From Paraconiothyrium sp. Pb-2020 (lineage: Eukaryota > Ascomycota > Dothideomycetes > Pleosporales > Didymosphaeriaceae), in NCBI GenBank assembly GCA_022419385.1, contig JAJUBI010000007.1:1707768-1771767 (forward strand): a stretch of DNA of 64,000 nt, read 5' to 3'. Shown here piece by piece: positions 22,116 through 34,538 of the stretch. A model generated the notes under the pieces. The model ran no database searches, was not told the DNA's origin, and saw only the letters and a program-made list of their open reading frames with translations. Made by a program: the position numbers and the translations under genes. Positions within the stretch are counted from its first letter, which is position 1; every line of letters starts with the position of its first letter.

Positions 22116-23640
22116 ATGGCTTCGCCAACGACACCGACGGTCTCACGAGCGGGAACGAATGGCGACGACGACGCTATCCCGGGGGAGGACACGAGCGAGG
22201 TGACCAAGTTGTTCGCTGAGCGGCTGGCAGCATGGAAGCACGCCGTTGCCTATCTCGAGGACTACATCACAGCGACCGAGAAGACGCATCATGCGCACGG
22301 CAAGGAGTATGAGAGAGTGCTGAAGGTACTAGAACCGCGAGTAGCAGAGGATATTGTGCTAACCTGGTACAGACTGTAAAGGATCCGCTTAAGGAGGGAC
22401 ACCATTTTGATCAGTCTCTCGGCGGCATTGCGGGTATGTTTGAGAACATCCGATCGAACACCCAGGTATGTGTGCTACGTACGGCAAAGGGATTCGTTGT
22501 GAATAGCTGCTAACTCTTGCGCAGGGTATCTCAAACCAGCACTACGAGACCGCAAAACAACTCAAAGGGTCCATCCTACCCGTGTTCGAGCGCCTGCACA
22601 CCGAGATTAAGAATAAAACGAAAGAACTTACAAAAGGCGCTGGTAAGGGCTCCAAGGCTGTCGATAAGGCACGTGCTGTGACCCAGAAGCACATTGAGCT
22701 CCTCGGTTCGCATACCGCAACGTTCGAATCTCATGGCGGCAAGATGACGGCAACGGAGGATCCCTATGTCCTCCAACGCGGCGTCATGCATCGATTGAAC
22801 AAGCAAATTCAGGAGGAGAACAACAACAGACAAGATTTGATTAGCGTGCAGAACTCGTTCGCACAGTTCGAAGCCCATGTCATCCAGACAATTCAAGGAG
22901 GCATGGGCCAGTTCATGCAGGTTGTGAATACACAGGCCGAGCAGACCAAGATGGCCTATGGGGACATGGTCGGGACGGCGCAGAAGGTCCCCCTTGACTT
23001 TGAATGGAACGGCTTCGTCCAACGCAACAATACGATCCTCATCGACCCGAGCGCGCCCGCTCGCTCCGTTTCCAACATCTCCTTCCCGAACCAGAACCAT
23101 CGCTCCACCAAGCCACTCATCGCGGGTTCCCTCGAGCGCAAGGGCAAACTGCGCTCCTACAACACCAACTATTACGTTGTCACGCCATCCAAGTTCATCC
23201 ATGAGTTCAAGACAGACGACGACTTCGCGAAGGATCCCGTACCAGAGACGTCGCTCTACCTGCCCGACTGCGTAATCGGCGCCCTAGCGGACCGCAAATT
23301 CAACGTCAAGGGCAAGGACGTGTCGAAGGGCAAGGTGGGGAATACATTTAGCATGAGCCACGAATTCCAATTCAAGGCGCATACGCCGAGCGCGGCGGCT
23401 CAATGGTGGGAGATCATACGGCAGGCTGCTGGTCAGGTAACGAGTGAGGTGCCGGAAAGCAGTGTGCCGACGAGCCCTGTTAGCAAGCAGAACAGTCCTG
23501 AGGAGGATGGAAAACATCCCCTGCCACTGAGGACTGATACTGAGGGTTTGGCGAGAAGCGATACGAACAAGACGGGTGGACCAACGCCTATCAGTGCGGC
23601 GCCGGCGAGTGGCGTTGGAAGGGAGCCGGGACAATACTAG
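22116..23640 (+). CDS. slm1: Slm1/Slm2-type F-BAR/PH domain protein
   Basis: Three exons, 22116-22325, 22373-22465 and 22525-23640, give 472 residues. An F-BAR-like coiled-coil region occupies about 30-260 (AWKHAVAYLEDYI, KDPLKEGHHF, GIAGMFENIRS, LNKQIQEENNNRQDL). A PH domain follows at about 270-400 (AGSLERKGKLRSYNTNYYVVTPS, LYLPDCVIGAL, FQFKAHTPSAAAQWW), then a disordered Ser/Pro tail. Slm proteins bind PI(4,5)P2 at the plasma membrane, associate with eisosomes, and pass stress signals to TORC2-Ypk kinases and calcineurin. The start is the first ATG compatible with the conserved N-terminus. Introns are 47 and 59 nt. Confidence 0.92.
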
Positions 23641-24248
23641 AGTGCCTCGGCATCGAGCCGCAACGCGGAGAACAGTCAAAGGGATTAGGAAGAACACTTC
23701 GTAGGGTAATCAGGTTCTGGGAGATTACATTTTGTTGGAATGATACCAAGTAGTTTAGATAGGTACACTTAATTTGAGTTCAAATGCCAGGTATCCTAAG
23801 GTGCAGAACGGAATATTCGATATAAAGCCATGTTAAGAAGACTAAATCAGATCGGCAGCATGTTGCTCAAGATCCACTGGATAGAGGACGAAACTGCTAG
23901 GCTGTCTCCTGTGTGTCGTTCGAAAGATTTGTAGGTGCCAGGACAAGTAATGAACGCAAAGCCAGGGTGAGTGATGATGCCAACATGCCGTATCCGGTAA
24001 CGCGACAACGCTTCCCCACATCCTCGGCTGCTCCAACAATCGCTCTACTCCGCAACACCCGCTCCGCAGCCGCACACTATGCGTCCTTTCCTCTCTGAAC
24101 TAGAACAAGTACCGTGTCTGTTTCAACTCCCGCAAAAAGCTGGAGATCTCCCTTGGACATAACACTCCTCAATTCGTTTACAGGCTTTACACTCTCTCTA
24201 CGTCGCTACAGTGCACGCCTAGCTGACCCCACCTCCGGTCTCTGCAAT
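23641..24248. other. Intergenic, 0.6 kb
   Basis: The Slm1 3' flank and the promoter of the transhydrogenase gene. Nothing else is supported. Confidence 0.5.
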
Positions 24249-25785
24249 ATGTCAATTTCACCCGCAATCCGGATATCGCCCTCGCGGGCGGCGCGCGCCG
24301 TGAACCTGCTACGTACTGTACAGTTCACGCATCCGCCTTCATGTCCATGCCATTCGAATCCCGCGCACCACCACCATACGCCTACCACCATACATCAAGC
24401 ACGCAGGCACCTTGCAACACCTCTCGACACCTCGCACCAGAAGGAGTACGCTTTTGAAATGGCAGCTTCATCGATACGCTTCGGGCCCGGCTGCACAAAG
24501 GAAGTGGGCATGGACTTCAGCAACATGGGAGCCAAACGCGTTATGGTGGTTACAGATGGAAACGTGAGAAAGCTGAATGCGATGAAGCAAGCCATAGAAG
24601 GCCTTACAAGAGAGGGCATACAATTCGAGGTATATGATGGTGTGAGAGTAGAGCCGAAGGACGACAGCGTTAAGGCAGCCATCGAGGTCAGCAAGAAGTA
24701 CAGGCCGGATGCTTTCTTAGCCGTGGGCGGTGGGAGTGTCATCGACACAGCCAAATTGATGAACTTATATACAACATTTCCTGGTATGGCGTGTCTTGGT
24801 ATATTGACATTGACATGAGCTAATCAGAGCAGAGGCCGATTTCCTAGATTTTGTGAATGCCCCGCTAGGCAAGGGTATGCCTATACAATCGAAGCTTTAC
24901 CCTCTCGTTGCTGTACCTACTACCGCTGGAACCGGCTCTGAAACTACGGGCACCGCAATTTTTGATCTAGTATCGAAGCGTGCAAAGACCGGAATTGCGC
25001 ATCGCAACTTAAAACCTACGTTAGGCATAGTAGATCCGCTCAACACTCGTACAATGCCCTCCGCAGTACACGCATCCTCCGGTCTGGACGTGCTCTGCCA
25101 CTCACTCGAATCATGGACCGCGATACCCTTCTATGAGCGTACACCGCGACCCGCAAATCCAATCCAAAGACCAGCGTACCAAGGTGCAAATCCCATTTCA
25201 GATATCTTCTCCCTTCAAGCGCTCAGAGATACGGTCAAGTATCTCCCGCGCGCAGTGAAGGACCCCGAAGACCACGAAGCACAGTCCCAGATGCTGCTCG
25301 CTGCTACCCTAGCAGGCGTTGGTTTCGGCAACGCAGGTGTCCATTTGTGCCATGGCATGTCGTACCCCATCTCGGGGCAGAACCCCGGCTACAAACACGC
25401 CGGCTACGAAGTAGAACACAAGATCATCCCTCACGGCGTGTCAGTGGCCGTGACAGCACCCGCAGTATTCAAATTTACTGGCGCATCAAACCCCGAGCGG
25501 CATCTGCAGGCCGCGGAGGCATTTGGCGTTGATATAAGCAACGTGAAAAAGGAGTCTGCAGGCGAAGTGCTGAGCGAGGCATTGGCCGAGTTCCTGGTTA
25601 AACTTGGTGATCAGCCGCGAGGTTTGAAGCAGCTTGGCTTTGGAAAGGAGCATGTGGACGCGCTTGTAGAAGGAACGATTCCGCAGGCAAGAGTGCTAAT
25701 GCTGGCGCCTAATTTGGAGATGTCCAATCTAGAGGCGGAGAGGGAGCAACTGAGGGGCTTGTTTGAGGAGGCGATGGAGTATTGA
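24249..25785 (+). CDS. Hydroxyacid-oxoacid transhydrogenase, mitochondrial (iron-type ADH family)
   Basis: Exons 24249-24783 and 24830-25785 encode 496 residues, similar to ADHFE1/HOT. The first 65 residues are Arg/Ser/His-rich without acids, as expected of a mitochondrial presequence. The iron-ADH fold follows: nucleotide-binding GGGSVIDTAK, DFLDFVNAPLGKG, VPTTAGTGSE, and the metal-site region GLDVLCHSLES with histidines in GNAGVHLCHGMSYP and HKIIPHGVSVAV. The enzyme couples oxidation of 4-hydroxybutyrate (or L-3-hydroxybutyrate) to reduction of 2-oxoglutarate to D-2-hydroxyglutarate without free cofactor. A GTG codon further upstream is not a plausible eukaryotic start, so ATG 24249 was chosen. 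Confidence 0.93.
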
Positions 25786-26488
25786 AAAAGTGACATGTAC
25801 ACTTGTATGTGACGGACGTCGGTGGCTATTTGTACATAGGCCACGGTCAAACAGCATGCAAAGTTCGAGCGTTTAGCATATGATAAAGTAGCTCAAAGTA
25901 GGATACCTCCCATGTCAAGCTGAAGGTTGGTTGCTAACAAGGCATCGATAGGTCAACCAGAGGAATGTGTATCCGAGGGTAACTCACTCTTCAACGTGTG
26001 TCGAGTATGGTGACCCGAGACTGTAGGGCCGACTATCACGTTGACGCGAGCGGGTGCAATGAATTAAGCTCAAGTACTAACGAGATCGGCGTGGCCTAAC
26101 GGAGTAGTCGCGATTGGCTTGCCCGAAAACCCGGACCATCATCGATGGTACGTCAACTGCGCAAGGGACCTTCGTGGCCTACTGTATTTGAAGTGTGCAC
26201 GCGAGCATGTCTTTGCTCTCGGCCGTTGCTGTTACTTTCTCTGCGGCACTTCGATCTACCGTTTCGACCACCAAGTGCACGAGCCCTGTTCGCGCTAACG
26301 CTCGCTTCACCGCTACGTCATATCGACGGCAAACGACCTGGCCATGGATTCAAGGAACACCTAGCCTTAAAGACGCACCCCAGAAAATCACAGCCACGGA
26401 TGAGGCTTGATTTACCCTCAGACGCAGCCTCGTCAACTCCACCCTCATCCAATCTTGCGTCTAAATCGCCCTCCGGTGGTGTATTACC
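25786..26488. other. Intergenic, 0.7 kb
   Basis: Nothing recognisable. Short frames at 26145-26540 show no family features. Confidence 0.5.
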
Positions 26489-28824
26489 ATGGACCCTGCC
26501 GCCAACGAAGGCAGCCAGCCAGCCCTACCCAAAGGAATAACGAGGAAGCCTGTCCCTATCAGTCCTACCCTAGATGCTGCACCCGCGAAACCGCAGGCGA
26601 ATCGCACAATCGCTCCTCTGACGTATGTCGCCCTCACATCATTAGGAACCGCCCTGTTGAGCTGGCGATGGATGTTCTCAGGGACTCCATTCCTGACCTT
26701 TACACTGGCAATAGGAGATTGGAACGGAAAACGAGTCTTTCCAAGGATACCGCTATGGCCAATCTTGATCGTTGTGAATGCTACGTACACCGTAGCTTCC
26801 ACCTCATGGGTTCTGTACTGGGGCTTCGTTGCAATCTGTTATACCGCGATCTTCCTGTCTTGCCTCTACCAATTCGGGTTCGCCACGAGGATCGTACGTC
26901 ATTACCTCAGGAACGTACTACGCGAATGTCATATTGTCCAGGATTCCATCAGTCTGTTTAATCTACCAGCTCTGGAAATTGACAAAGACACGGTTGGATT
27001 GTTCGTAGTTCGAGGCCTGACGTTCTCACTCTCCACTTTGACGGCTACCGCTTATGGAATTGAAGTGGGAGTCAAGCTCGACGAGGATATGGAACTGTCC
27101 ATACAAACAGACAAGGTCGTTGTCGCACTCTTCCGTCGTATCACAATCGGGGACGTCTACGCCAACGTAAAAGGTCGCGACGAAATGACGTTCAAAGATG
27201 TGCCCCAATTCCCGAACGAGCGCGATATGTCGAAGGATACTCTGCTTGCAAGGGATACCCTTTTATTGAAAGCCGCTTATGCTTCAGCGAAGAACGGGTT
27301 TGCGGAGATCCAGGAAGAGCTCCATGATGCTGCCGATACCCCTTTATCGTCCAAGACGCTGGTCAGAAAACTGTCACCGGATGAGGAGAAGGCTCACACG
27401 GAGGTGGAAAAACTTACCCAACATATCTTGAATACAAGCACCAGCCACATTGCTCAGGAGATGCTGAAGAAGATCGCAAAAGAGCGCGAAATTGACGGCG
27501 TTCTCGATTCCGACAATAACCTTCGTGCAGCCGTGTGTGCCCACGTTCACGAGCAACCGACTGTGGCGCATCCTCCATCCAAATCAATACGACTCACAAC
27601 TCTCTCGCACAACAAGCATCCCAAGTTCAAGAAGTAAGTTTTGCGTTCGACACAACGTACACCTCAGCAAATTCTCTTCGTGCACAGCTGACGCGTTGTT
27701 GCAATAGATTCCTACATCGCCTACCACTCTTGTACCGCCTCCTCCTCAACCCGATCAGTTATTTTCACCCCATCCGCATCAGATCTGTTACATCAGCAGG
27801 CTCCGGGAAATGGTTCGTGTCGCTCATGAAGGACCACTTCTTCAAGCACTATTCTCAATCAGACGCTGAGGTAAGGCGTCTCGAAAACCGTATTTCTGCT
27901 TGGCTTGCGGATGCGAACTTCGCAGTGGGCCTTACCGATCTCTTCTGTACAGCGCAAGTGCCAGTTGATACAGATTACGACATTGAGTGCAAATTCAAGA
28001 TCGGAGATCTTACGGCGCACAGGACGCTCCCAGAGGCAGTTAATCTTACGCAGGTTGTGCATCTCGGAGGAGCCGATGCGACTTTTGTACTTCCTTCATA
28101 CCTGCTGCCTCATCATGAGCACCTTTTCCCACCTATCTTAACCGATTTCGACGAGATGAGGATTGAACAAGAAATAGAAGAAATGGCTGGCACACCCCAA
28201 GCTGTGCGAATGAAGAAAGACCTGGAAAGGCGTCGAAAGGACGAAACTTGCATGAAAATTGCGGTCCATGGGCATCTCCCTGCGCTGTTCGACCAGCAGC
28301 TTCTTAATTTCGTGGCGGCCACTGTGAAGGCTACAAAGGTCATAGAGGTGGAGAAAGGCCACGAAGAACTCGTCCTTAAGCGGGCAGAAAATGACAAGCT
28401 CGAAATGGAGATTCGTAGGGTGGACTCAGTAGCTTCCGAATCAGTAGCTCCTGAGAGCATCAAGTCCGACAATGCCAGCGCATCTTCGACTGAGTCAGAC
28501 GCCGCGACCACAGGTTCGCAGAACTCAGTCCCTGTCTCTACGTCATCTACTATCTCGGCGACACCGGCTCGTAGCACCACATGGAAAGCGGGGATGAACA
28601 AAGCCTTCAAGGGGATGAACACGAAGATCCAAGATGGATGGAGGAAAGCAGGCATTCAGACGGTCAACGTCGTCGCAAACGATAGGTGGATTGCGAGCAT
28701 CATCGGTAGAATCATGCGAAAGTTGGAAAAGGCTCAGGGAGACGTGGGGTACTCGGGACTGATTGCCATGCCGATGGCAGAATACAGGCAGAGAGCCGAG
28801 CTGGAGACCAAACTACTACCTTGA
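26489..28824 (+). CDS. Conserved fungal membrane protein of unknown function
   Basis: Two exons, 26489-27633 and 27708-28824 (donor gtaagt), encode 753 residues. I do not recognise a named family. Two hydrophobic segments lie near the N-terminus (about 44-62 and 92-132). A long region follows with beta-rich, lipid-transfer-like texture (NLPALEIDKDTVGLFVVRG, TDKVVVALFRRITIGDVYANVKG, IPAEY-type turns) and then, in exon 2, FLHRLPLLYRLLLNPISYF and a low-complexity Ser/Thr/Ala segment (about 645-700). The strands with alternating hydrophobics and the membrane anchor loosely resemble mitochondrial Mdm31/32 or bridge-like lipid transfer proteins, but that is a guess. The gene is intact, with good codon continuity, so it is probably expressed. 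Confidence 0.8.
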
Positions 28825-29369
28825 TTACGGGATTGCATTTACGACTACCTTCAAATACCTACAATTAACCCTTATTCATCCTTGTACTACAAGTCTGCTT
28901 ACACAACCCTCGTATCTCGCCGGATAGCTCGATATCCGCATCCGACCATGACATTAGTCATTTGTCAGCGTCTTCAGGTACTTGCATGGAGTAGATAGCA
29001 CGTGCATAGCGATTGCGAATACCCTGATCCTACTATGGCCTGCCCATCAGCTCCAGTTGATTGGTTCGTAGGCTAAGAAGTTAACCGCATCGTCTCGCTT
29101 GCACAGTGCTGTATCACTATGGCGCTCAGGTTGGTTAACAAGCTACACGTTCATCAGGCGTTCCTTTTGCTCCTGCGCCTTTCTGCTGCAATGATCACAA
29201 TGACTGTATTTCTAATGCTGGTATATCGGGGTCATCTGTATCCGAATATATGGGATTATTATGTACGTGACCTAGAAACCGGATTGTTTAAAATCACTCA
29301 GTCAACGTCTTCGATCGCTATTAAGACAATCCTTCTTTCGAGTCACGCCCTCACTCTACACTTAGCACC
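28825..29369. other. Intergenic, 0.5 kb
   Basis: No gene model is supported here. Confidence 0.5.
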
Positions 29370-30167
29370 ATGTCAACAATTGCTCTTATCACGGGAAGCA
29401 CACGCACTCCGCGTGCCGGCGACCATGTGTACGACACCACCAGGCACAAGGTTCTCATGCACATTGAGCTCTGAGAAAGATACCCTGTTAATATAGTGGA
29501 TCTCCAATCTTCCAGTGGCCATCCCATGCATGGAAAATAAAGTACCTACTCCTACCTGTTCTACCTGCGCTGACTGTGTACCAACCCCTATAGCGTCAAC
29601 TGGGTGCAGTCGATCCTCAAAACTCGCCCATCAGACAACCTCACCATCTCCCCCCTCTCAATCGCAGACTTCAACCTCCCCGTCTACGACGAGCCCGTAA
29701 TGCCCGCCCTCGTACCCGCAGTGAAGCAATTCACTCACGAACACTCTAAAAAATGGTCCGCGGCCATCGCCTCCTTTGCCGGTTACATCTTCGTCATCCC
29801 AGAGTACAACTACGGGCTCGCCGGCGGGACCAAGAACGCCGTCGATTACCTCAAGAACGAGTGGCCGGGAAAACCAGTTGCCATCATCAGCTACGGTGTG
29901 CACGGCGGAAACAAGGCGAATGAGCAGTTGGCGCAGAGCTTGGAGGCCGTCATGCAGATGAAGGTTGTACCCACGAAGGTGCTGCTGCCGTTCGCGGCGG
30001 GGCCGGATCTTATGACTGCCGTTAATGAGGGGAAGGTTGGGGAGGCGACGTTGGAGGAGTGGGAGGGGAAGGGGAAGAGGGAGGAGGTGTTGAAAGCTGT
30101 GAAGGAGATTGGGGAGGTATTGGAGTTGCAGGCGAAGGTAGATGATGTTTTGGAGAAGACAAAATAG
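29370..30167 (+). CDS. NADPH-dependent FMN reductase family protein
   Basis: Two exons, 29370-29428 and 29594-30167, give 210 residues. The flavodoxin-like fold starts with IALITGSTRTPR (FMN phosphate loop, residues 4-15). It contains the family signature PEYNYGLAGGTKNAVDYL and later SYGVHGG. Members reduce FMN, quinones, azo compounds or chromate with NAD(P)H, usually as cytosolic dimers. The intron donor (gtacga) is unusual for the rest but the acceptor (ctatag) is good and the joined sequence DHVVNWVQSIL fits the family. The next genes downstream are a FAD oxidase and riboflavin kinase. Confidence 0.88.
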
Positions 30168-31020
30168 AGCCTTGTTTTGGATGGGTCGGTGGTTCGTCGT
30201 ATAGATAAGGTGAATAGAGGGCGTGTGATGAAAGTAATGCTGTTGTGTGGCTATCTTGCATTAATCAGATGCAAACGAATGACTAGCTCTAACATTCTGT
30301 TCCGCGGAACAGAATTGATCAATCGCAAGCTGCGTTGATGCAGGACTTTGCGAGTGACAATCCTGCCTAGCTCATAGGTCAGTTAAAGGACAACGATGTT
30401 CCGCTTACGTAGGTAGGCTCAACCAGATTATGTACGGAGTCATTGTTGAGAAATTCAAGCGGTGTTTGCACCTTGTACCCTTGAGTATGCCTTGCAGTTC
30501 GCATTTGTGGTCCGTACGTTCGCTTTCCTCGTGTTCCTCGTCTTCAGCTCCTCGGAGAGCTCAGCCTCAGACGGCACGTGATCACACCGGCTCCATGATC
30601 GATCGGGACCTGTCAGCGCGCGAATCACATCTTTAGCCCTAACTATGGAAGGAATAACTGGACCCTCGTAAACCTTTAAATAGTAAACGGCCGTAATCGC
30701 CATTGAGAAAAATCTTACATTGTTCCAATGACGAAGCCAAGCAAGTTTCCTGTCGTCAATCGATACTGAATTCATGTGAATACTTCAAAAACCCACTCTT
30801 GTGTGGCAAAAGTATGCGAGCGTGGTACTTGTTCGTTGGGGTGCCAGGGGTCCCAATTACTACTGCGACCTAGCGGGCACTATGCCTAACGAGTACGCTA
30901 CGTAATTGTAGGCTGACTCGATATCTTCAGTGAGAATATAAAGATGTGAAATGGTTCGCGTTGAAGCATCATTAACCTTGATAACATCGTTCGCGTGTAT
31001 ACAGAGGCTCCTCGGCCAAC
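30168..31020. other. Intergenic, 0.85 kb
   Basis: A 106-codon ATG frame on the minus strand (30775-30455) has no family features and is not called. Nothing else is seen. Confidence 0.45.
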
Positions 31021-33041
31021 ATGAAGGCCTGCAAAGTTTGGGTTTCGTACCTTCCCATTATCTTGACCTTGGTCAATGCGTCGAACACAACTTGCAAATG
31101 CGTATGTTGTGCATCGAATCAGGTATAACAATGCATAGCTAACAGACTTGCGAAGACGCCTAATAGCGACTGCTGGCCCACTGAAACAGAATGGGCGTCT
31201 CTTAACGACACACTTTCCGGTGCCCTCATACACGGGGTCCCCCCTGCTTCAGTATGCTACCCCGGCCAGCCGAATTACAACGAAGAAGCATGTGGAACCG
31301 TCCGATCTCAGTGGTTCAACTCGACATGGCATGCCCAAAATCCAATCAGCATCGACTATCCAATCTGGACAAACAACTCGTGCAATCCGATTTTCCCAAA
31401 TGGAACGAGTATCACTGGAGATGTGAATGCTGGGAAGAACGGATGTTCCATCGGCAGATACCCTGTCTATGCAGTCAATGCCACATGTGCGGAACATGTT
31501 GCCGAGGCGTTACGATGGGCAGGTAAAAAGAATATTAGAGTAGTAGTGAAGAGTACTGGGCATTCTTATCCTGGCAGGTGCGTACTAGTGCAATACTACA
31601 CCGCTAAGTCGACGACCGCCTGACACATTATAGGAGCGTTGGCTACGGCAGCCTCAGTATCTGGACTCACCACCTCCAAGGCATAGAGTATCTACCCTCC
31701 TTCGAGCCGACTGCTTGCCCTGTTGATGAACCGCTTAGAGCAGCACGTGCTGGCGCTGGCACTACCGGCATAGAAGCCCAGACTGCTATGGCTAAGCATA
31801 ACTCGGTGCTCGTGACTGGGTCAAACCCTGACGTTGGCCTTGTCGGCTGGTTGACCGGCGGCGGCCATGGTCCTCTGTCGTCCACATATGGCATGGGAGC
31901 CGACAACCTGCTCGAAGCTACGGTCGTCACGCCCTCTGGAGACATTTTGATTGCAAATCCTTGTCAAAATTTCGACCTCTTCTTCGCCATCCGCGGTGGT
32001 GGTGGAGGAACTTACGGCGTCGTCACTGAGGTTGTCGTAAAGACGTACCCGGACCCCAAAACGACCAAAATCGTCCTCGAATTCAGCACTACAGGACCTA
32101 ACGTCACTACCGAGTACTGGGATCTCATAGGCTTTATACATGCAGATATGCAACGCCTGAAGGAAGGTGGCCTATCAGGCTACTATTTCATGGTTGGGCC
32201 GCCTCTGTACCCTACTTATGCCTTTTATGCCCTGTTTACAATATATGACAAACCAAACGGAACCATGGAGAAGCTCTTCGCGCCAACTGTTGAGAAGCTG
32301 GAGAGTCGGCCGGACCTCTTTCAGTACACTTCCAACATTAGCCAGGCAAATACGTTCCTCGAAGCATATGGTACTGCGACGGATGAGCCGGTTGCCGGTG
32401 GTGGTTCTGCTTACGCATCTTGGTTGTTGAGTCCCAAAAGTCTAGAACAAGCCAACGTAACTGCGAAGCTTTTCTCAGAGATTGGACCCAGTATAAACGC
32501 CTCAGCACCGAATGTAGGTTCCCCCATCTTACTTCTGTAGCGACCATCAATTTGGATTGACCCAATGTGTGCTAACTACTGCAGGGTATTTTCAGCAACC
32601 CTACTCTTCTGGGCCACATGATCGCCTCTCCGAATACGCCGTCTTACTATCCTTCTACCACCTCCATGAATCCAGCATGGCGCAACACCCTCACGCATTT
32701 CATCGGTGGAAAGCTGGCTGACGGTATCGCACAACCAGCATGACTCTGTGTACCGCGATATTACTGCCAAGGTGCAGAAGCTGCGTGATCTTTCACCCGA
32801 AACAGGGGCTTACTTCAATGAGCCAGATAGCTACGAACCAGAGTGGCAGCACGCTTTCTTCGGCAAGCACTACGAAAAACTGAAAGAGGTGAAGAGTAAG
32901 TATGATCCAGAAACTGTGCTCTGGTGTCGAAGATGTGTGGGCAGTGAGGCGTTGGTGGAGAAGGTTGATGGGAGCCTGTGCGCTGCTGGGAAAGCTGATT
33001 TGGATGATGACGTTGTCCGAATCAGGCATAGTGAACTCTGA
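31021..33041 (+). pseudogene. Secreted berberine-bridge-type FAD oxidoreductase with a one-base frameshift
   Basis: Exons 31021-31101, 31156-31577, 31634-32513 and 32585 onward read a BBE-family oxidase. A signal peptide covers residues 1-20 (KVWVSYLPIILTLVNA), then CKCTPNSDCWP, a PCMH FAD-binding domain with the flavin-linking His in GHSYPGR (about 162), TGGGHGPLSS and FFAIRGGGGGTYGVV. The usual second (Cys) flavin-link position appears not to be Cys. In the last exon the first frame ends at a TGA (32741-32743), right after LADGIAQPA; the expected continuation (HDSVYRDITAK ... YDPETVLWCRRCVGSEA ... DGSLC) is intact in the +1 frame up to 33041. One extra base near 32731-32741 explains this. 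It is either a recent pseudogene or a sequencing error. Such enzymes oxidise alkaloids, sugars or other secondary metabolites. Confidence 0.85.
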
Positions 33042-33695
33042 TGATGCGTAGCCGTGCACAGCATTGGATAGTCAGCTCGATGATGCAATGTTCGACACCA
33101 GGACGGCATCGCCCACAGAGAACCTGATCGTAGGAAGGATGTCAGTAATGGAAAATGAACAATCTCCATAGCAGCCGTTGCGAGGTCTCAAGGCTACCCG
33201 GTGAAGACTAGTCACAAGGCTGAAATGTCGTGGCGGAGTCGTTGCCCAGGTCGCATACGAAGCAACGGATCAGACATGCATGTTTCCCAGATCAACATCC
33301 ACGCACACGCGTGAAGGCTTTCTTGATCCGGTTTCTGCCTCGGTGAGGGATGGCTGCCATAGATGTATCTAACACAAAATCTAATCAATTGGATATGCTC
33401 TTGCTTAGAGCACATCTCAGCGCCAGAATTGAGCACTACGCATAAGTTGACATCAAAACAAAGATGGACGAGGGACGTCGGAGCTGGAAAGACAGGGCGC
33501 TTAGTAATTAAGAGCTCCGACCCGCCCCGCCATATCGGAATCTGCCCCACCATTGCGCGCCTTGGGAAGGAAGCTACCAGAAGCTCGCCATCGAGAACAT
33601 AGCGAAACCTCGCATTGACTGCGACGTCAATCTACTATCTCCAAACCACGATCCTCAGCCCCTGGTTTTCCCTCGTACAGAAATATCTGGCTGAG
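33042..33695. other. Intergenic, 0.65 kb
   Basis: The 3' flank of the oxidase and the riboflavin-kinase promoter. No gene is seen. Confidence 0.5.
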
Positions 33696-34538
33696 ATGAG
33701 CCGCCCAAACGTTCCCCGCGACCCCATCGCCGGGCCAGACAGTACGCTTTTATGATTTACCGCATAGGCACAATACTGACTCCGCCTAGCTGTCCAGCCA
33801 CCCTTCCCACTCAAATTACGAGGACCAGTTGTGAAAGGCTTCGGTCGCGGATCCAAAGACCTCGGCATCCCGACAGCCAACATCCCGCTTACAGGCCTCA
33901 GCATTGGCGGGCACGACGACCTCGAATCCGGCATCTACTACGGCTACGCCTCTCTCGACCACAGCACGATTCCCGCGCTTACAACCGAGATCAGCGTGCC
34001 CAGCGCAACAGGCGACACAGCAATACCGCAGAGAAGCTCGAACCACGCAGTCGCCGACCTGGAAACACCTGTCACCGCGCCACCAAGCCGACCGATCACA
34101 CCGGGCAAACTCAACGAAGTAAAAGTCTACCCGACGGTGTTGAGCATAGGGTATAATCCGTACTACAAGAACTCGCATCGCAGCATCGAGATACACATTT
34201 TGCATTCGTTTGCGCAGGACTTCTATGGCGCTACTCTCTCGCTCATTATACTGGGGCACATACGCCCGGAATACGACTACGTGTCCAAGGAAGCGCTGGT
34301 CGAGGATATCAGGGAGGACATCCGTGTCGCGCAGAGAAGTCTAGCGCGGCCGGCGTACCAGCAGTGGCAGCAAGATGAATGGTTGTTCGGAGAGGGTGGC
34401 AAGAAGCAATCGGGACAGGCGGTAACGGGAGCGGGTGAGGCCGATAGGGATGCCGAGGAGGCGAAAAGGGAGTATGCGCGGAGACAAGAGGCCAAGGGAC
34501 AGAACGGTATTCTAGCTAAAAGCGAGATCATTCCCTGA
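33696..34538 (+). CDS. fmn1: Riboflavin kinase
   Basis: Exons 33696-33741 and 33790-34538 give 264 residues (yeast Fmn1 is about 218). The flavokinase beta-barrel is evident: GFGRGSKDLGIPTANI (about 34-49; ATP and riboflavin binding), the Glu/Asn-containing YPTVLSIGYNPYYKN, the SIEIHI and FAQDFYG motifs, and LGHIRPEYDY with the downstream LVEDIREDI. A fungal-specific insertion of about 45 residues (SVPSATGDTAIPQRSS and on) lies between strands, and an acidic/Gln tail follows. It phosphorylates riboflavin to FMN, the precursor for both FMN reductase and FAD enzymes, two of which are encoded just upstream. It acts in cytosol, mitochondria or microsomes. Confidence 0.95.

Noticed and set aside
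26080..26130. tRNA-like stretch with a TGGCCTAACGG segment
   Set aside because: No matching B box, acceptor stem or T arm could be found.
30455..30775. Minus-strand 106-codon ATG frame
   Set aside because: No family similarity, no neighbouring exon that extends it, and no conserved motif; coding status cannot be supported.
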